Origin: Pseudidiomarina woesei
Lineage (GTDB): Bacteria > Pseudomonadota > Gammaproteobacteria > Enterobacterales > Alteromonadaceae
DNA length: 64,000 nt
Direction: 5' to 3'
Assembly (NCBI RefSeq): GCF_001418345.1
Contig: NZ_LIPW01000004.1
Coordinates: forward strand, 124,001-188,000
Every line of letters starts with the position of its first letter. Within the stretch, counting starts at the first letter, position 1. Positions 38,391 to 50,328 of the stretch are shown here, in pieces. The translations under genes were made by a program, and so were the position numbers. Under the pieces are notes generated by a model. The model was not told the origin of the DNA. It worked only from the letters and a program-made list of their open reading frames with translations, and searched no databases.

Positions 38391-39314
38391 TTACACCTCG
38401 TTTTGTTCGAGTATGCGTCGCACTAATTGCTCAAAACTTAAGCCCACTGCTTTCGCTGCCATTGGCACTAAGCTTTTTGTGGTCATGCCTGGAACCATAT
38501 TGGCTTCAAGCAATTTAAAGTTCCCGTCTTGGTCGCACATCACATCAATGCGGCCCCAGCCACGACCGCCGAGCGCGCGAAATGCGGTTACCGCTAACTG
38601 CTCTAGCGCGCGTTCTTCAAGTTCACACAAGCCAGCGGGACAATGGTATTGCGTATCACCCGCTTGGTATTTAGCATCATAGTCATAAAATTCATGGGTC
38701 GACTGCACCCGAATAGCTGGCAATGCTTGGTCGCCCAAAATTGAGACCGTATACTCTGGCCCACTTAGCCAGCTTTCTACCAAGGCTTCGTTGTCATAGC
38801 GGTGTGCTAAAGCCACTGCTTGTTGCAATTCTTCGGCACTGTTCGCTGGGCTCATACCAATACTGCTGCCCTCTTGCGCCGGCTTCACCATTACCTTGCC
38901 ACCTAGCTCGTCTATCAAGCTTTCCCAATCTACGGCTTTGTTTCGCGTGATCACTGCGCTTGCCGCAACCGGTAAACCGGCCGCTTGCCACACTTGTTTG
39001 GTGCGTACTTTATCCATGGCTAGCGCGCACCCTAACACGCCACTACCTGTGTATGGAATGCCCAAATACTGCAACGCACCTTGTATACTACCGTCTTCCC
39101 CGCCGCGCCCATGTAATACAATAAATGCGCGTTCAAATTGTTCGTTTATGAGTGCTGTTAACGGCTGCTCTGCTGGGTCAAACGCGTGGGCGTCAATGCC
39201 CTGTTGTTGCAACGCTGTGAGCACGGCTTGCCCAGAGCGCAACGATACTTCGCGCTCTGCTGAATGGCCACCACACAAAACGGCTACCTTGCCGAACGAA
39301 TTGCCCTGACTCAT
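38391..39314 (-). CDS. ddlB: D-alanine--D-alanine ligase
   Basis: A 307-residue ATP-grasp ligase making D-Ala-D-Ala for Mur[20 protein letters not shown] opens the N-terminal domain; [20 protein letters not shown] holds the catalytic loop; [12 protein letters not shown] and EANMVPGMT are ATP-grasp/Mg2+ motifs. Start overlaps the murC stop as ATGA. It lies between murC and ftsQ, the ddlB location. Confidence 0.97.
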   Translation of the reverse strand: MSQGNSFGKVAVLCGGHSAEREVSLRSGQAVLTALQQQGIDAHAFDPAEQPLTALINEQFERAFIVLHGRGGEDGSIQGALQYLGIPYTGSGVLGCALAMDKVRTKQVWQAAGLPVAASAVITRNKAVDWESLIDELGGKVMVKPAQEGSSIGMSPANSAEELQQAVALAHRYDNEALVESWLSGPEYTVSILGDQALPAIRVQSTHEFYDYDAKYQAGDTQYHCPAGLCELEERALEQLAVTAFRALGGRGWGRIDVMCDQDGNFKLLEANMVPGMTTKSLVPMAAKAVGLSFEQLVRRILEQNEV

Positions 39315-40807
39315 GAGCTTTGTTCTCCTTCGAGTGATTTGGCTTTTTCTCGTAATGCCGTTGGTGCTAATTCTGTCGCCACTAGGTCACGTGCAATAGT
39401 GGTAATATTACCGGCCCCCTGCGCCAGCATAAGGTCATTAGGGCGAAGAGCGTCAGCGAGCACGGTGTATAACTCGCTGCGATCTCCCACATATATAGGC
39501 TCAATTTTTCCGCGCAAACGAATTGCCCGCGCTAGAGCGCGACTGTCGGCGCCTGTTACCGGCGCTTCGCCAGCGCTGTACACGTCAAGTAGCAGCAACA
39601 CATCAACTTCACTAAGCACGGCGGCAAAGTCATCAAACAAGTCACGCGTGCGCGAGTAGCGATGTGGCTGAAAAGCCATGACAATGCGCCGTTCAGGCCA
39701 CCCTGCGCGTGCCGCTGCAATGGTGGCAGCCACTTCTGAAGGATGGTGACCATAATCATCGACCAGCAAAACGTCACCTTGTTTACCATCATGCTCACGA
39801 GCAAAAACACCCAAGTGCTCAAAGCGACGGCCAATACCACCAAATTGTTCAAGTGCCGCAAAAATAGCGTCGTCGTTTAAGCTTTCGTCACTGGCCACCG
39901 CAATGGCCGCTAATGCATTGAGCACGTTATGTTTACCCGGCAAATTAACGGTAACCTCGCGCGGCTTATGCCCATTTCGGTAAACGGTGAAGGTACTTTT
40001 GCCCCCCTGCTGACGGTAATTATCAGCGCGCACGTCGGCATCTTCATGAAATCCGTAAGTGACCACTTGGCGACCTACCCGCGGAATTAAGTCACGCACG
40101 ACAGGGTCATCAACACACATTACGGCCAAACCGTAAAACGGCAGGTTGTGTAAAAATTCTAAATAGGTATCCAGTAGCTTATTAAAGTCGCCTTCATAGG
40201 TGTCCATGTGGTCGGCTTCAATGTTCGTCACCACCGAAACCATTGGCTGCAAATGCAAGAATGACGCATCAGATTCATCGGCTTCGGCAATCAAGTATTT
40301 ACTGGTACCTAAACGAGCATTTGCACCGGCACCTTTTAAGAGGCCACCAATAACAAAGGTTGGGTCACGTTCGTCGGCTGCAAATAAACTCGCAATTAAA
40401 CTGGTGGTGGTGGTTTTGCCATGCGTACCGGCAATAGCAATGCCGTAACGAAAACGCATGAGTTCAGCAAGCATTTCTGCCCGGCGCACAATCGGAACAT
40501 TTTGTTCTTTCGCGGCAATGACTTCCGGATTATCAGCTTTAATGGCAGACGACACGACCATGACATTGGCATCTTTGATATTGGCCGCATGGTGGCCTAT
40601 AAACACGGTTGCGCCAAGTTCGCGCAAGCGCGATGTATTGGCGCTTTCTGCCATATCTGAGCCGCTAATAGCATAACCTTGGTTCAACAATACTTCGGCA
40701 ATACCCGCCATGCCCGCGCCACCTATTCCCAAAAAGTGAATATGTGACACGCGACGCATAAGCGGCGGGTTACCTTGGAAGTATTGATGACGACTCATTT
40801 CACTCAT
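39311..40807 (-). CDS. murC: UDP-N-acetylmuramate--L-alanine ligase
   Basis: A 498-residue Mur ligase adding L-Ala to UDP-MurNAc. [19 protein letters not shown] is the UDP-binding N-terminal fold, [13 protein letters not shown] the ATP P-loop, and [10 protein letters not shown] the metal-binding Glu region; [14 protein letters not shown] is the MurC-specific C-terminal motif. The ATG overlaps the murG stop (ATGA). A second in-frame ATG 9 bp later is possible. Confidence 0.97.
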   Translation of the reverse strand: MSEMSRHQYFQGNPPLMRRVSHIHFLGIGGAGMAGIAEVLLNQGYAISGSDMAESANTSRLRELGATVFIGHHAANIKDANVMVVSSAIKADNPEVIAAKEQNVPIVRRAEMLAELMRFRYGIAIAGTHGKTTTTSLIASLFAADERDPTFVIGGLLKGAGANARLGTSKYLIAEADESDASFLHLQPMVSVVTNIEADHMDTYEGDFNKLLDTYLEFLHNLPFYGLAVMCVDDPVVRDLIPRVGRQVVTYGFHEDADVRADNYRQQGGKSTFTVYRNGHKPREVTVNLPGKHNVLNALAAIAVASDESLNDDAIFAALEQFGGIGRRFEHLGVFAREHDGKQGDVLLVDDYGHHPSEVAATIAAARAGWPERRIVMAFQPHRYSRTRDLFDDFAAVLSEVDVLLLLDVYSAGEAPVTGADSRALARAIRLRGKIEPIYVGDRSELYTVLADALRPNDLMLAQGAGNITTIARDLVATELAPTALREKAKSLEGEQSS

Positions 40808-41904
40808 GATTTACTGCCTACCTTTAACTGTTCTGGGTTCGCCCAGCGCTCGCATTGGTTCACCACGGCTTCCGTTGCCGCTGGGTACGCGGCATGTTTA
40901 GCATTTTGCCGCATGGTTGTGCGCAACTCCGTGTCACTAAGAAGCTCGTTGAGTAATGTCACCAACGGAGTTATTTGGACTAATTCGCTTTGTGGTAACA
41001 AGCGGGCCGCCTCGGCATGAACTAATTCACCGGCATTGGCGGTTTGGTGATCATCAACTGCGTGCGGCAATGGCACAAAAATGGCCGGCGTGCCTACCAC
41101 AGCTAGCTCCGCCACGGTTAACGCGCCAGCTCGACAAATAACCACATCGGCGTTGCTGTATGCGCTGTGCATATCGGTTATAAACTCATCTACCTGTACT
41201 TGTACCGGCGTATTCTGATAAGCGGCTTGTACTGCCGTTACACGGCCCTGTCCACATTGGTGCTGCACGGTTAATTGCTGCAGTATAGGTTCGGGCAACT
41301 GCGCCACGGCAGCGGGTACCGCTTCATTTAATGCTTGCGCCCCTAGGCTACCGCCAACAATTAGCACGCGTAAGCCCTCGTGTGATTGCTCGGGTACGGG
41401 TTGCAGCCAAGCTGCACGCAACGGGTTACCGGTAACTTCCGCCTGTGGCAATTGCTCTTTAGCTGCAGTAAAGCCGACCATGACATGATCAGCGAAGCGT
41501 GCAAGTAACTTATTGGTCATGCCTGCCACCGCATTTTGCTCGTGCACCAATAATGGCACACCGAGCGAGCGCGCGGCTAAACCTGCCGGCCCGCACACAT
41601 AGCCACCAAAAGACAACAGCAATTGTGATTGATGTTGTTTCAGCAACTTACGGCACTGTAAAAATGCTTTGAATAAGCGCCACGGCATTGTAAGTTTGCG
41701 CAGCAAACCATGGCCACGCACGCCTTGCATGGCTATTTGCTCTAATTTAAATCCAGCTTGCGGTACTACTCGGCTTTCTAGGCGTTGCTCGGTGGTTCCC
41801 AGCCATACCACTTGCCAACCGTAACTACGTAACTGTTCGGCAACAGCAAGAGCTGGAAAAACGTGGCCTCCGGTACCTGCAGCGGCAATCATAATACGGT
41901 TCAT
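40804..41904 (-). CDS. murG: Lipid II synthase MurG (GlcNAc transferase)
   Basis: A 366-residue GT28 glycosyltransferase, peripheral on the cytoplasmic membrane face, that adds GlcNAc to lipid [20 protein letters not shown] and [18 protein letters not shown] are the glycine-rich donor/acceptor loops; [18 protein letters not shown] and [20 protein letters not shown] form the UDP-GlcNAc site. ATG overlaps the ftsW stop by 4 bp. Confidence 0.97.
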   Translation of the reverse strand: MNRIMIAAAGTGGHVFPALAVAEQLRSYGWQVVWLGTTEQRLESRVVPQAGFKLEQIAMQGVRGHGLLRKLTMPWRLFKAFLQCRKLLKQHQSQLLLSFGGYVCGPAGLAARSLGVPLLVHEQNAVAGMTNKLLARFADHVMVGFTAAKEQLPQAEVTGNPLRAAWLQPVPEQSHEGLRVLIVGGSLGAQALNEAVPAAVAQLPEPILQQLTVQHQCGQGRVTAVQAAYQNTPVQVQVDEFITDMHSAYSNADVVICRAGALTVAELAVVGTPAIFVPLPHAVDDHQTANAGELVHAEAARLLPQSELVQITPLVTLLNELLSDTELRTTMRQNAKHAAYPAATEAVVNQCERWANPEQLKVGSKS

Positions 41905-43196
41905 GCTGCACCCCCGGCTTTAGCAAGTGAGCGCGTGCTAGCACGCCGACGTGGCGTTACTTTTACTTGGCTTACCCGCACTTCGTAATCCAGGCGCAAT
42001 AAAATGCCCACGGCAATACAACTAATCAGTAAACTGGTACCGCCGTAACTAATCAAAGGTAGTGTTAGGCCCTTGGTGGGCAGCAAACCAATAGCTGCAC
42101 CAATGTTCACCATGGCCTGGAATGCAAACCATATACCAATGCCGTAGGCTGCAAAACCACCATACTGATGGCCGGCAACCAAGGCCTTGCGACCAAGCTG
42201 CATAGTACGCAGCACTAGCATAAACGACAGTACCAACACCAAGATAATGCCAAAGAAGCCGAGCTCTTCGCCAACAACGGCCATGATGAAGTCGGTATGC
42301 GCCTCAGGCAAATATTGTAATTTTTGTATGCTATTACCAAGACCTTGGCCAAACCAGTCACCACGGCCAAATGCCATCAGCGACTGTGTCAGTTGATAAC
42401 CGCTACCAAACGGGTCTTGCCAGGGGTCCATAAACGATAAGATGCGGCGCATACGATACTGTTCTTTGACAATGAGCAGCACCATACCGCTTACCAATAC
42501 CATCATGACCGCAAAGAACTGCCAAATTCTGGCGCCTGCCAAAAACAACATGCCAATGACAATACAGGTCATTACGACTAATGAGCCAAAGTCGGGCTGC
42601 GATAGCAACAGTACCGCGAATAAGAACAACACCACCATCGGTTTCAAGAAACCGCGCATGTTGTCTTGCACTTCATCCACGCGACGGGTGAGGTAACTCG
42701 ACATATAAATTACAAAGAATAACTTGGCGACCTCGGCAACCTGCAATGTCAGCGGGCCGAATTTTATCCAACGTTTTGCGCCGTTTACTTCATGACCAAT
42801 CACTAACACCATGGCTAACATACCAAGTGAAATCAGCAACAGCACACCACTGCCGTTATGCCACCAGCTAATTGGTATTTGCATCACGGTAAACAGCAAA
42901 CTAAGCCCTAACAACACGTACAAGCCATGTCGCAGTACAAAGTGAAACGGGTTGCCGGTTAAACGCTCTGCAGCTGGGAACGACGCTGAGCTAACCATAA
43001 TTAATCCAATCGCAATGAGTGTTAGGGTTAACCAAATAAGCACACGGTCATAAAGCAGGTTGCTGTCGGCCGCCCACCAGTCACGACAACGCTGCCACAA
43101 CGTCGGCTGAGCAAAATCAGGGGCTGCCTGAATGCCCAGCTCGAGCTGCTGCTCGTTGTTATGTGAAGTGCGCGCTTTATGCGCTTTTGCGACCAT
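41901..43196 (-). CDS. ftsW: Peptidoglycan glycosyltransferase FtsW (SEDS family)
   Basis: A 431-residue polytopic SEDS polymerase that works with FtsI at the septum. About ten transmembrane helices after a charged N-terminal tail of about 50 residues. Conserved blocks: NGAKRWIKFGPLTLQVAEVAK, MDPWQDPFGSGYQLTQSLMA, FIMAVVGEELGFFG and GLTLPLISYGGTSLL. The stop overlaps murG; it begins 10 bp after the murD stop. Confidence 0.97.
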   Translation of the reverse strand: MVAKAHKARTSHNNEQQLELGIQAAPDFAQPTLWQRCRDWWAADSNLLYDRVLIWLTLTLIAIGLIMVSSASFPAAERLTGNPFHFVLRHGLYVLLGLSLLFTVMQIPISWWHNGSGVLLLISLGMLAMVLVIGHEVNGAKRWIKFGPLTLQVAEVAKLFFVIYMSSYLTRRVDEVQDNMRGFLKPMVVLFLFAVLLLSQPDFGSLVVMTCIVIGMLFLAGARIWQFFAVMMVLVSGMVLLIVKEQYRMRRILSFMDPWQDPFGSGYQLTQSLMAFGRGDWFGQGLGNSIQKLQYLPEAHTDFIMAVVGEELGFFGIILVLVLSFMLVLRTMQLGRKALVAGHQYGGFAAYGIGIWFAFQAMVNIGAAIGLLPTKGLTLPLISYGGTSLLISCIAVGILLRLDYEVRVSQVKVTPRRRASTRSLAKAGGAA

Positions 43197-43206
43197 GTTA
43201 TGTGCC

Positions 43207-44574
43207 TTAGTTACTTTTCGTTGTTGCCGTTAATTGCATTACCAGGCGACGGAATTCGTCGCCACGATGCTCATAATTTTTAAACATGTCTAAACTGGCG
43301 CACGCTGGTGATAACAACACCATGCTGTTGGCATCGGCCAGTTCGGCGGCCGTTGTCACGGCCTGCTCCAGAGTTGTCACACGTACTGCGTGTTGTACTT
43401 GATTAGCAATACGCTCTGCGTCTTTGCCAAACACAATCACCACGTCCACCTGCTGTAACGCAGCACGGAAGTGACTAAAATCAGCGCCTTTGCCATCGCC
43501 GCCAGCAATAAGTATTAGCTTTCCCGACACCAGCGGCCGCAGGCCGAAAATAGCAGCTTCGGCGGCACCTATATTGGTGGCTTTGGAGTCATTCACCCAC
43601 TGCACTTTATTGACTTCGCCAAGCGGTTCGCAACGATGCGGCAAGCCTTTAAATTGTTTTAAAGCGCCAATAACATCCGGCGGATTTACCCCAACGCTAT
43701 ACACCAATGCCAATGCTGCTTGCACATTGAGCAGGTTGTGGGTTCCGGTAATTTTTAATTCGCTGGCTCGTACCAATGGCTCGCCGGAAAACTCAATCAC
43801 GATATCGCCATCTATTTGACGCAGGCCAAACATATCTGGACCACGCTCTTCGCTTGGGTTAAGGCCAAAGGTCACATGGGCGTTCAGTGGTATCAGCGCC
43901 GGCGCGGTCATCTCTTGTTCACGGTTCCACACAGCAACATCAGTGCGGTTATAAATTCGATGTTTCGCATTTGAGTAATCACGTAAATCGTTGTAACGGT
44001 CCATGTGATCATCGCTAATGTTTAGCAGGGTTGCGCCGCGAAGGTGCAAGTCATGCATAAGCTCTAACTGAAAACTAGAAAGCTCTAACACAAACACATC
44101 GGCAGGTTGGCCAACTAAGTCCAACACTGGCACGCCGATATTGCCGCCCATGGCGACTTTTTTACCCGCCGCAGTTAATAAATCAGCCACCAAGCGGGTC
44201 ACCGTAGATTTGCCGTTGGAGCCGGTAATACCAAGCACTGGTTTATTGGCATGGCGGGCGAATAAGTCCATGTCGCCGACCACGGGTATGGCTGCGTCTA
44301 TGGCGAGCTGCAAGGCCGGCAAACGCAAGTCAACGCCAGGGCTAACAACGAGTAGATCAAGGCCAAGTACGTGCTCAATTTCGAGTGGCCCCGTATGAAC
44401 TTCCATGTCGGCGTGAAGTTGCTCAAGCTCAGCTAAGCCGGGCGGCTGTTGGCGAGTATCAAACACCACCGGTACAATGTCGCGCTGCAGCAAATAGCGC
44501 ACGCACGAGAGCCCGGTCTGTCCTAAACCGACAACGCCTATCGTTTCGTAACTATCTAATGCAGCTAATTTCAT
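43207..44574 (-). CDS. murD: UDP-N-acetylmuramoylalanine--D-glutamate ligase
   Basis: A 455-residue Mur ligase adding D-Glu. IGVVGLGQTGLSCVRYLLQ is the N-terminal UDP-binding fold, GITGSNGKSTVTRLVADLL the ATP P-loop, VLELSSFQLE carries the metal-linked Glu, and ISDDHMDRY the conserved His/Asp block. NDSKATNIGAAEAAIFGL begins the C-terminal domain. It sits 4 bp after mraY, in operon. Confidence 0.97.
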   Translation of the reverse strand: MKLAALDSYETIGVVGLGQTGLSCVRYLLQRDIVPVVFDTRQQPPGLAELEQLHADMEVHTGPLEIEHVLGLDLLVVSPGVDLRLPALQLAIDAAIPVVGDMDLFARHANKPVLGITGSNGKSTVTRLVADLLTAAGKKVAMGGNIGVPVLDLVGQPADVFVLELSSFQLELMHDLHLRGATLLNISDDHMDRYNDLRDYSNAKHRIYNRTDVAVWNREQEMTAPALIPLNAHVTFGLNPSEERGPDMFGLRQIDGDIVIEFSGEPLVRASELKITGTHNLLNVQAALALVYSVGVNPPDVIGALKQFKGLPHRCEPLGEVNKVQWVNDSKATNIGAAEAAIFGLRPLVSGKLILIAGGDGKGADFSHFRAALQQVDVVIVFGKDAERIANQVQHAVRVTTLEQAVTTAAELADANSMVLLSPACASLDMFKNYEHRGDEFRRLVMQLTATTKSN

Positions 44575-44578
44575 TGGC

Positions 44579-45661
44579 TTATCTCAATTTCAAGGTTGCT
44601 AAACCGATGAGCACAAACACCAAGCTCAAAATCCAAAAACGAACGATCACCCGTGGCTCTGGCCACCCTTTGAGCTCATAGTGATGGTGAATAGGTGCCA
44701 TGCGAAACACCCGTTTACCGCGCAATTTGTACGAACCCACCTGCAACATGACGCTCAGAGTTTCCATAACAAACACACCGCCCATAATAAACAGCACCAG
44801 TTCTTGGCGTACCATCACCGCAATAATTCCAAGTGCAGCGCCTAGCGTGAGCGAACCCACGTCGCCCATAAACACCATGGCTGGGTAAGTGTTGAACCAT
44901 AAAAAACCTAAGCCGGCCCCAAAAATGGCGGTACAGACAATCAGTAGCTCGCCTGATAATGGCAAAAATGGAATATTGAGGTAGCTGGCAAAGTTGGCGT
45001 TACCCGAGGCATATGCAAACACCCCTAAAGCACCGGCGACCATAATGGTTGGCACAATGGCTAAGCCGTCCAGCCCGTCGGTTAAGTTAACAGCGTTACT
45101 GGTGCCAACCACCACAAAATAAGCCAGCACAATGTACATCAGACCAAGTTGTGGCATGACGTCTTTAAAGAATGGCACCAACAGTTGTGTTTCTGCACCC
45201 ACAGTAGCGTGCGCGTACAAATAAACTGCAGCAACAGTGGCAATAAGTGACTGCCAAAAGTATTTCCAGCGGGCCGGCAAGCCACGCGAGTTTTTTTGCA
45301 CCACTTTGCGGTAGTCATCAACAAAGCCAACCGCACCAAAACCCAGCACAACGCCAAGCACAACTTGCACGTAATGATTGGTTAAATCAGCCCACAACAA
45401 GGTAGAAAGCACAATAGACGCAATAATAAGCACACCCCCCATGGTAGGTGTGCCGGACTTGCTCAAGTGCGACTGCGGGCCGTCATCACGCACCGCTTGG
45501 CCAATTTGTAGGCGTTTCAGGTATTTAATTAAAGCTGGTCCCATCCACAGCGAAACCAGCAATGCCGTAAGGACACTTAATATGGCGCGCATGGTTAAGT
45601 ACGAGATAACGTTAAACGCACTCGCAAATTGGGTTAAATATTCAGCTAACCACACTAACAT
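44579..45661 (-). CDS. mraY: Phospho-MurNAc-pentapeptide translocase MraY
   Basis: A 360-residue, ten-helix membrane enzyme that transfers phospho-MurNAc-pentapeptide to undecaprenyl phosphate, making lipid I. Cytoplasmic-loop motifs are intact: GTPTMGG, the Asp pair in [38 protein letters not shown], and the His cluster [14 protein letters not shown]. Its start overlaps the murF stop by 7 bp. Confidence 0.98.
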   Translation of the reverse strand: MLVWLAEYLTQFASAFNVISYLTMRAILSVLTALLVSLWMGPALIKYLKRLQIGQAVRDDGPQSHLSKSGTPTMGGVLIIASIVLSTLLWADLTNHYVQVVLGVVLGFGAVGFVDDYRKVVQKNSRGLPARWKYFWQSLIATVAAVYLYAHATVGAETQLLVPFFKDVMPQLGLMYIVLAYFVVVGTSNAVNLTDGLDGLAIVPTIMVAGALGVFAYASGNANFASYLNIPFLPLSGELLIVCTAIFGAGLGFLWFNTYPAMVFMGDVGSLTLGAALGIIAVMVRQELVLFIMGGVFVMETLSVMLQVGSYKLRGKRVFRMAPIHHHYELKGWPEPRVIVRFWILSLVFVLIGLATLKLR

Positions 45662-47094
45662 GCGTGCTTTCCTTCTGTTTGTTGTTGTAATGCTTCAATA
45701 ACACGCTCCATGCGAGCACTGCGTGAGCCCTTCACCAAAATAGTGACAAGTTGCCTGCTGCTGTGGTCGCTAATAACTTGTCGCACCGCCGTTAGTAAAT
45801 TTTCCAAACTCGAAAAATGGCGGCCGCCTTGCCCATTAAAGGCTTCACTGGCACTTTGACTAAGCACGCCAAGGGTAAATAAATTATCAATGCCGGCTTG
45901 CAACGCGTGCTGGCCAACCTCGGCATGATACTCACGTGCTTCACTGCCCAATTCACCCATATCACCGAGCACCAGTAAACGGTAACCTGGATACACGGCT
46001 AGCATATTAATTGCAGCCTTCACCGAGCCCACGTTCGCGTTATAGCTGTCGTCAATCAGTTGAAGATTGTCGTTGATAGAAATGACGTTTAAGCGTCCTG
46101 CCACCGGCGTTAAGCTTGCCAAAGCTTGTTGGCAGTCTTCGAGCGCACACCCTACCGCAATCGCAGCGCGAATAGCTACGAGCGCGTTGTCAACATTGTG
46201 TAAACCCGGCAGGCTAAGCACCACATGCCCTTGCTGCGCCATTTCGCCGGTAAGCTCAACATCAAATTCAGCACAACCATGAGCATTCAATTGAATATTG
46301 CGTGCACGCACTGTTGGCTGTGCTTGGTCGCCCTGTTCAGTGTCATTTTCACTAACAACCTGGCCAAATGTTTCATGCTTCAAGTGCGCCAATTGTTGCG
46401 CCCAACCTTGCGCAAACTCTGAATGAAACGGGGTCATGGCGAGGCCATTCGGACCTAAGCCACGAAATATTTCCGATTTAGCTTGGTACACGCCATACAC
46501 ACTACCGAAGCCTTCCACATGCGCCGGCGCGACGTTATTGATAATGGCAACATCGGGCAGGGTTAAACCCGTGGTATAAGCAATTTCACCAATATGGTTG
46601 GCACCTAATTCAATCACCGCATACTCATGCTGTGGCTCTAGGCGCAATAACGTGAGCGGCACGCCAATGTCATTATTAAAATTACCGGCGGTGGCCAACA
46701 CCTTACCGCGGCGACTTAAAATAGCTGCGAGCATTTCTTTGACGGTGGTTTTGCCGCTGCTGCCAGTAATGGCTATGGTTTTTGGCGCGACATATGCTTT
46801 TACTGCAGCGCCTAACAACCCTAGTGCGTAACGAGTGTCTTTCACCACAATATATGGCGCACCTTGTGCTTCTTCAGCACTTAATTCGCGCTCGACAACA
46901 CACGCACTGGCGCCGTCTTTAATTGCCTGCGCAATAAAGTCATGGGCATCAAAATTTGGCCCTTTTAAAGCAATAAACAAACATTCTTTAGGTAATTTAC
47001 GGGTGTCGGTACTTACGCTGTCTAAGGTACGGTTAGCACCGACCAAACGGCCATTGACGGCAGCAGCAATCCACGCCAAATCAATACGTATCAT
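45655..47094 (-). CDS. murF: UDP-MurNAc-tripeptide--D-Ala-D-Ala ligase
   Basis: A 479-residue Mur ligase adding the D-Ala-D-Ala dipeptide. [19 protein letters not shown] is the P-loop, [14 protein letters not shown] the metal-binding Glu block, [15 protein letters not shown] the conserved Asn/His region, and [20 protein letters not shown] the C-terminal hallmark. ATG overlaps the murE stop (ATGA). Confidence 0.97.
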   Translation of the reverse strand: MIRIDLAWIAAAVNGRLVGANRTLDSVSTDTRKLPKECLFIALKGPNFDAHDFIAQAIKDGASACVVERELSAEEAQGAPYIVVKDTRYALGLLGAAVKAYVAPKTIAITGSSGKTTVKEMLAAILSRRGKVLATAGNFNNDIGVPLTLLRLEPQHEYAVIELGANHIGEIAYTTGLTLPDVAIINNVAPAHVEGFGSVYGVYQAKSEIFRGLGPNGLAMTPFHSEFAQGWAQQLAHLKHETFGQVVSENDTEQGDQAQPTVRARNIQLNAHGCAEFDVELTGEMAQQGHVVLSLPGLHNVDNALVAIRAAIAVGCALEDCQQALASLTPVAGRLNVISINDNLQLIDDSYNANVGSVKAAINMLAVYPGYRLLVLGDMGELGSEAREYHAEVGQHALQAGIDNLFTLGVLSQSASEAFNGQGGRHFSSLENLLTAVRQVISDHSSRQLVTILVKGSRSARMERVIEALQQQTEGKHAC

Positions 47095-48587
47095 ATTGGC
47101 GCCTCCTCAGATGAAGTCGTCGGATTCGCGATAATTTTTGCCACCAGTTTGCGCTCGTCGTAGTCGTACCGTTGTTGGCCGATAACTTGATAGTCTTCAT
47201 GGCCTTTGCCGGCAAGTACCACAATGTCCTGCGGTTTCGCTTGCGCAATCACTTGGCGCACTGCGTTTTCGCGACCCATAATTACCTGCACGCGCTGACG
47301 GCTTGGCATACCGGCTAAAATATCTTGCACAATTTGTTCTGGCACTTCGGTTCGCGGGTTATCGTCGGTAACCACCACTTGATCTGCTAACTCGGCTGCT
47401 ACGGCCCCCATTTGTGGACGTTTGCCGCGGTCACGATCACCACCACAACCAAACACACACCATAACTGGCCATGACAATGCCGGCGTAAAGCGGTTAGCA
47501 CCTGCTGCAGTGCATCCGGCGTGTGTGCGTAGTCAACAATAACTAATGGCTGTTGCGGGCCGGTAAATGCTTCCATGCGGCCTGGTACCGCATGCAAATT
47601 GGCACATGCTGCAGCGGCTGCCGCTGGGTCATGCCCTAAGCTAATCACCGCTGCTAACGCGGCCAATAAATTGTAAACATTAAACCCACCTAACAATGGC
47701 GAATGCACTGCGTGAGTGCTCACGGTTTCGCTATCAACACGCACATTTAACGTAAATTCAGTGCCATCTTGTGCATAGCGCACCTCGGCAGCCCACAAAC
47801 TGCGCGCCGCGTTTTGCGGCGTTAGGCTGTAGCGCCAGCTTTCGGTGCGGTCGGGCAACCAGGCTGCAACCGCAGCGTCATCAACATTAAGAATGCTGTG
47901 CTGGGTATCAAGCTCGGTAAACAATCGACGTTTGGCACCCGCATAATTGGCCATAGTGCCGTGATAATCCAAATGGTCACGACTAATATTAGTCGCCACC
48001 CCAACAGCAAAGTGCACTTGTTCAACACGGCGCTGAACTAAGGCGTGCGACGACACTTCCATGGCTACTGCTTGGGCACCTTCGCTGGCTAACACGTGCA
48101 ACCGATGCTGCACCGCAATTGCATCTGGCGTGGTATGACTTTCAGGTAATAACTGGCCCGGAAAACCGCTGCCCGTAGTACCAATTACGCCGCAGCGAAC
48201 GCCCAACTGCTCCAGCAACTGCGCTGTTAAATAAGTGACCGAGGTTTTGCCATTGGTGCCGGTAACGCCTATTACCTGCAGGCGCTGTGAAGGCTCATGA
48301 AAAAAGCGCCCAGCAATGGCCGATAGCTGATTTTTTAATTGTGGAACTTCAATAACCCAAGCGCTACCGCGCTGCTCCATACCCACGGCTTCAGAGTCAG
48401 CAAGCACAACACTGGCCCCAGCACTAATAGCGGCATCAATAAAGTTGCGGCCATCACTTTGGTAGCCAGGCACAGCCACAAACACATCATGTGGCGCAAC
48501 CTGGCGACTATCGAGTTTAATACCGCCCACTTTTATTGCCGGCAGCGGCAATGGATACTCTGGAAGTAACGTAAACAACTCAATCAT
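47091..48587 (-). CDS. murE: UDP-MurNAc-L-Ala-D-Glu--meso-diaminopimelate ligase
   Basis: A 498-residue Mur ligase adding the third stem residue. GVTGTNGKTSVTYLTAQLL is the P-loop, MEVSSHALVQRRV the metal/His block, and DNPRTE is the meso-DAP-specific motif, so the peptidoglycan is the DAP type. I start at ATG 48587 (MIELFTLLPEY), with GGAGGG upstream; an in-frame TTG at 48599 includes that ribosome site. The start overlaps the ftsI stop by 8 bp. Confidence 0.97.
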   Translation of the reverse strand: MIELFTLLPEYPLPLPAIKVGGIKLDSRQVAPHDVFVAVPGYQSDGRNFIDAAISAGASVVLADSEAVGMEQRGSAWVIEVPQLKNQLSAIAGRFFHEPSQRLQVIGVTGTNGKTSVTYLTAQLLEQLGVRCGVIGTTGSGFPGQLLPESHTTPDAIAVQHRLHVLASEGAQAVAMEVSSHALVQRRVEQVHFAVGVATNISRDHLDYHGTMANYAGAKRRLFTELDTQHSILNVDDAAVAAWLPDRTESWRYSLTPQNAARSLWAAEVRYAQDGTEFTLNVRVDSETVSTHAVHSPLLGGFNVYNLLAALAAVISLGHDPAAAAAACANLHAVPGRMEAFTGPQQPLVIVDYAHTPDALQQVLTALRRHCHGQLWCVFGCGGDRDRGKRPQMGAVAAELADQVVVTDDNPRTEVPEQIVQDILAGMPSRQRVQVIMGRENAVRQVIAQAKPQDIVVLAGKGHEDYQVIGQQRYDYDERKLVAKIIANPTTSSEEAPI

Positions 48588-50328
48588 GGTTCCCTCCAAA
48601 GCCAGCTGCTTTTAATTCGGTGTCGGCCAGATTGTCTGGCGGAACATTCATGACGCGAAGCGCGTCACCCACAATTTCAGCAAATACTGGGGCTGACACT
48701 TCGCTACCGTAATATTCATCGCCGCTAGGCTCGTTAATGGTCACCACCACTGCAATCCGTGGGTCGCTCACTGGCGCAATGCCGGCAAACAGCGTGACAT
48801 ATTCATCGCCATAGCCACCGGCAACTGCTTTGCGTGACGTACCTGTTTTACCTGCTACGCGGTACCCACGAACTTGTGCACGGCTACCTGATCCGTTCGC
48901 CACCACGCTTTCTAACATTGCTAAGACGGCCCGAGCCGTTTGCGGCGAAATAACTTGTTCACCCTCAGGAGCTGCTTCGCGCCGTTGAATACTCAACGGC
49001 CGGCGCACACCTTCGGCACCTATAATGGCGTACATTTGCGCCAACTGCAGGGTTGTGGCTGACATGCCATAGCCGTACGACAGTGTTGCTATTTCAAAAT
49101 CTGACCAGCGCTGCCGATTCTGCAGCACCCCAAAACTCTCACCCAACATGGCTACCCCTGTGTCGTTCCCAAAACCTACCGCGGCATAAGTATCCAACAT
49201 GTTGTTGATACCTGTGTCTAACGCGATTTTGGCAGTGCCAACGTTGCTAGAGTTCTCTAAAATTTGTGTAATAGTGAGTTGACCACGATTACGTGGGTCA
49301 CTAACCCGACGTCCACCTAAGCGCAACCAGCCTGGGCTGGTATCAATAACGTCATTTGGTTTAATGGTTCCAGCTTCTAAGCCGGCAATAACTGCCAACG
49401 GCTTAACCGTTGAGCCCGGTTCATAGGCATCGGTAATAGCGCGGTTACGCAGTCGGTGTGGCTGCAAGGTGTTGCGATTATTTGGGTTGTAGGACGGGCT
49501 GTTGACCATCGCCAGCACCTCGCCGGTTTTCACATCGACAATCACCGCCGAGCCTGAAGTGGCTTGGTGATAGCGCACGGCCTTTTTGACTTCAGCGTAG
49601 GCCAGTGATTGCAGACGTTGATCAATACTCAGCGTTAGTTGTTGTGGTTGTTGCGCTTCGGTGACACGAATTTCTTCAACAACCCGTCCTGCTGCGTCCT
49701 TACGGTAAACACGCTCACCCGGAATACCGGTGAGAACTTGATTATAAATAGCTTCTAACCCTTCAATACCGAGACCATCAATGTCGGTAAAGCCCACTAC
49801 ATGAGCAGCAACTTCACCGGCTGGATAAAAACGTCGTGACTCGGTTTTTAAATACACACCCGGAATTTCTAGCTGCCGTACAAACTCCGCCACACCTGGG
49901 GTAACTTTGCGCTCTAGGTAAACAAACCGGCGCATTGGGTCAGCTACTTTATCGAGTAATTCATTGACGTCGGTACGAAATACCTCGGCCAGCGCGAGCC
50001 AACGTTCACGATTTTCTAAACCATTGCCCTCGTGCACTCGCTTAGGGTCGGCCCATACAGTTTGTACTGGCACACTAACCGCTAATTCGCGGCCATTGCG
50101 GTCAAGAATGCTTCCACGTTGAACCGTGGTTGCGTCAGCCCGCAATGAACGACGGTCGCCTTCGTAAATTAAGCGCTCGGGCTCAATCAATTGAATATAT
50201 GCGGCACGCGCCACCAAACTACCAAACACGCCAAGCACCACTAGCATGGCAAAATAAAACCGGCCTTTGCTTAAGTGTGGTTGCGCCTTTTTCACGGCGC
50301 GGCGGTTGGTCTTTGGTGTCATTGCCAT
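48580..50328 (-). CDS. ftsI: Septal transpeptidase FtsI (PBP3)
   Basis: A 582-residue class B penicillin-binding protein crosslinking septal peptidoglycan. Short cytoplasmic tail, one membrane helix (about 25-45), pedestal domain, then the transpeptidase with SxxK in EPGSTVKPLAV, SxN in LENSSNVGTAK and KTG in VAGKTGTSRK. It starts inside the end of ftsL (10-bp overlap) and partners FtsW in this cluster. Confidence 0.97.
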   Translation of the reverse strand: MAMTPKTNRRAVKKAQPHLSKGRFYFAMLVVLGVFGSLVARAAYIQLIEPERLIYEGDRRSLRADATTVQRGSILDRNGRELAVSVPVQTVWADPKRVHEGNGLENRERWLALAEVFRTDVNELLDKVADPMRRFVYLERKVTPGVAEFVRQLEIPGVYLKTESRRFYPAGEVAAHVVGFTDIDGLGIEGLEAIYNQVLTGIPGERVYRKDAAGRVVEEIRVTEAQQPQQLTLSIDQRLQSLAYAEVKKAVRYHQATSGSAVIVDVKTGEVLAMVNSPSYNPNNRNTLQPHRLRNRAITDAYEPGSTVKPLAVIAGLEAGTIKPNDVIDTSPGWLRLGGRRVSDPRNRGQLTITQILENSSNVGTAKIALDTGINNMLDTYAAVGFGNDTGVAMLGESFGVLQNRQRWSDFEIATLSYGYGMSATTLQLAQMYAIIGAEGVRRPLSIQRREAAPEGEQVISPQTARAVLAMLESVVANGSGSRAQVRGYRVAGKTGTSRKAVAGGYGDEYVTLFAGIAPVSDPRIAVVVTINEPSGDEYYGSEVSAPVFAEIVGDALRVMNVPPDNLADTELKAAGFGGNHD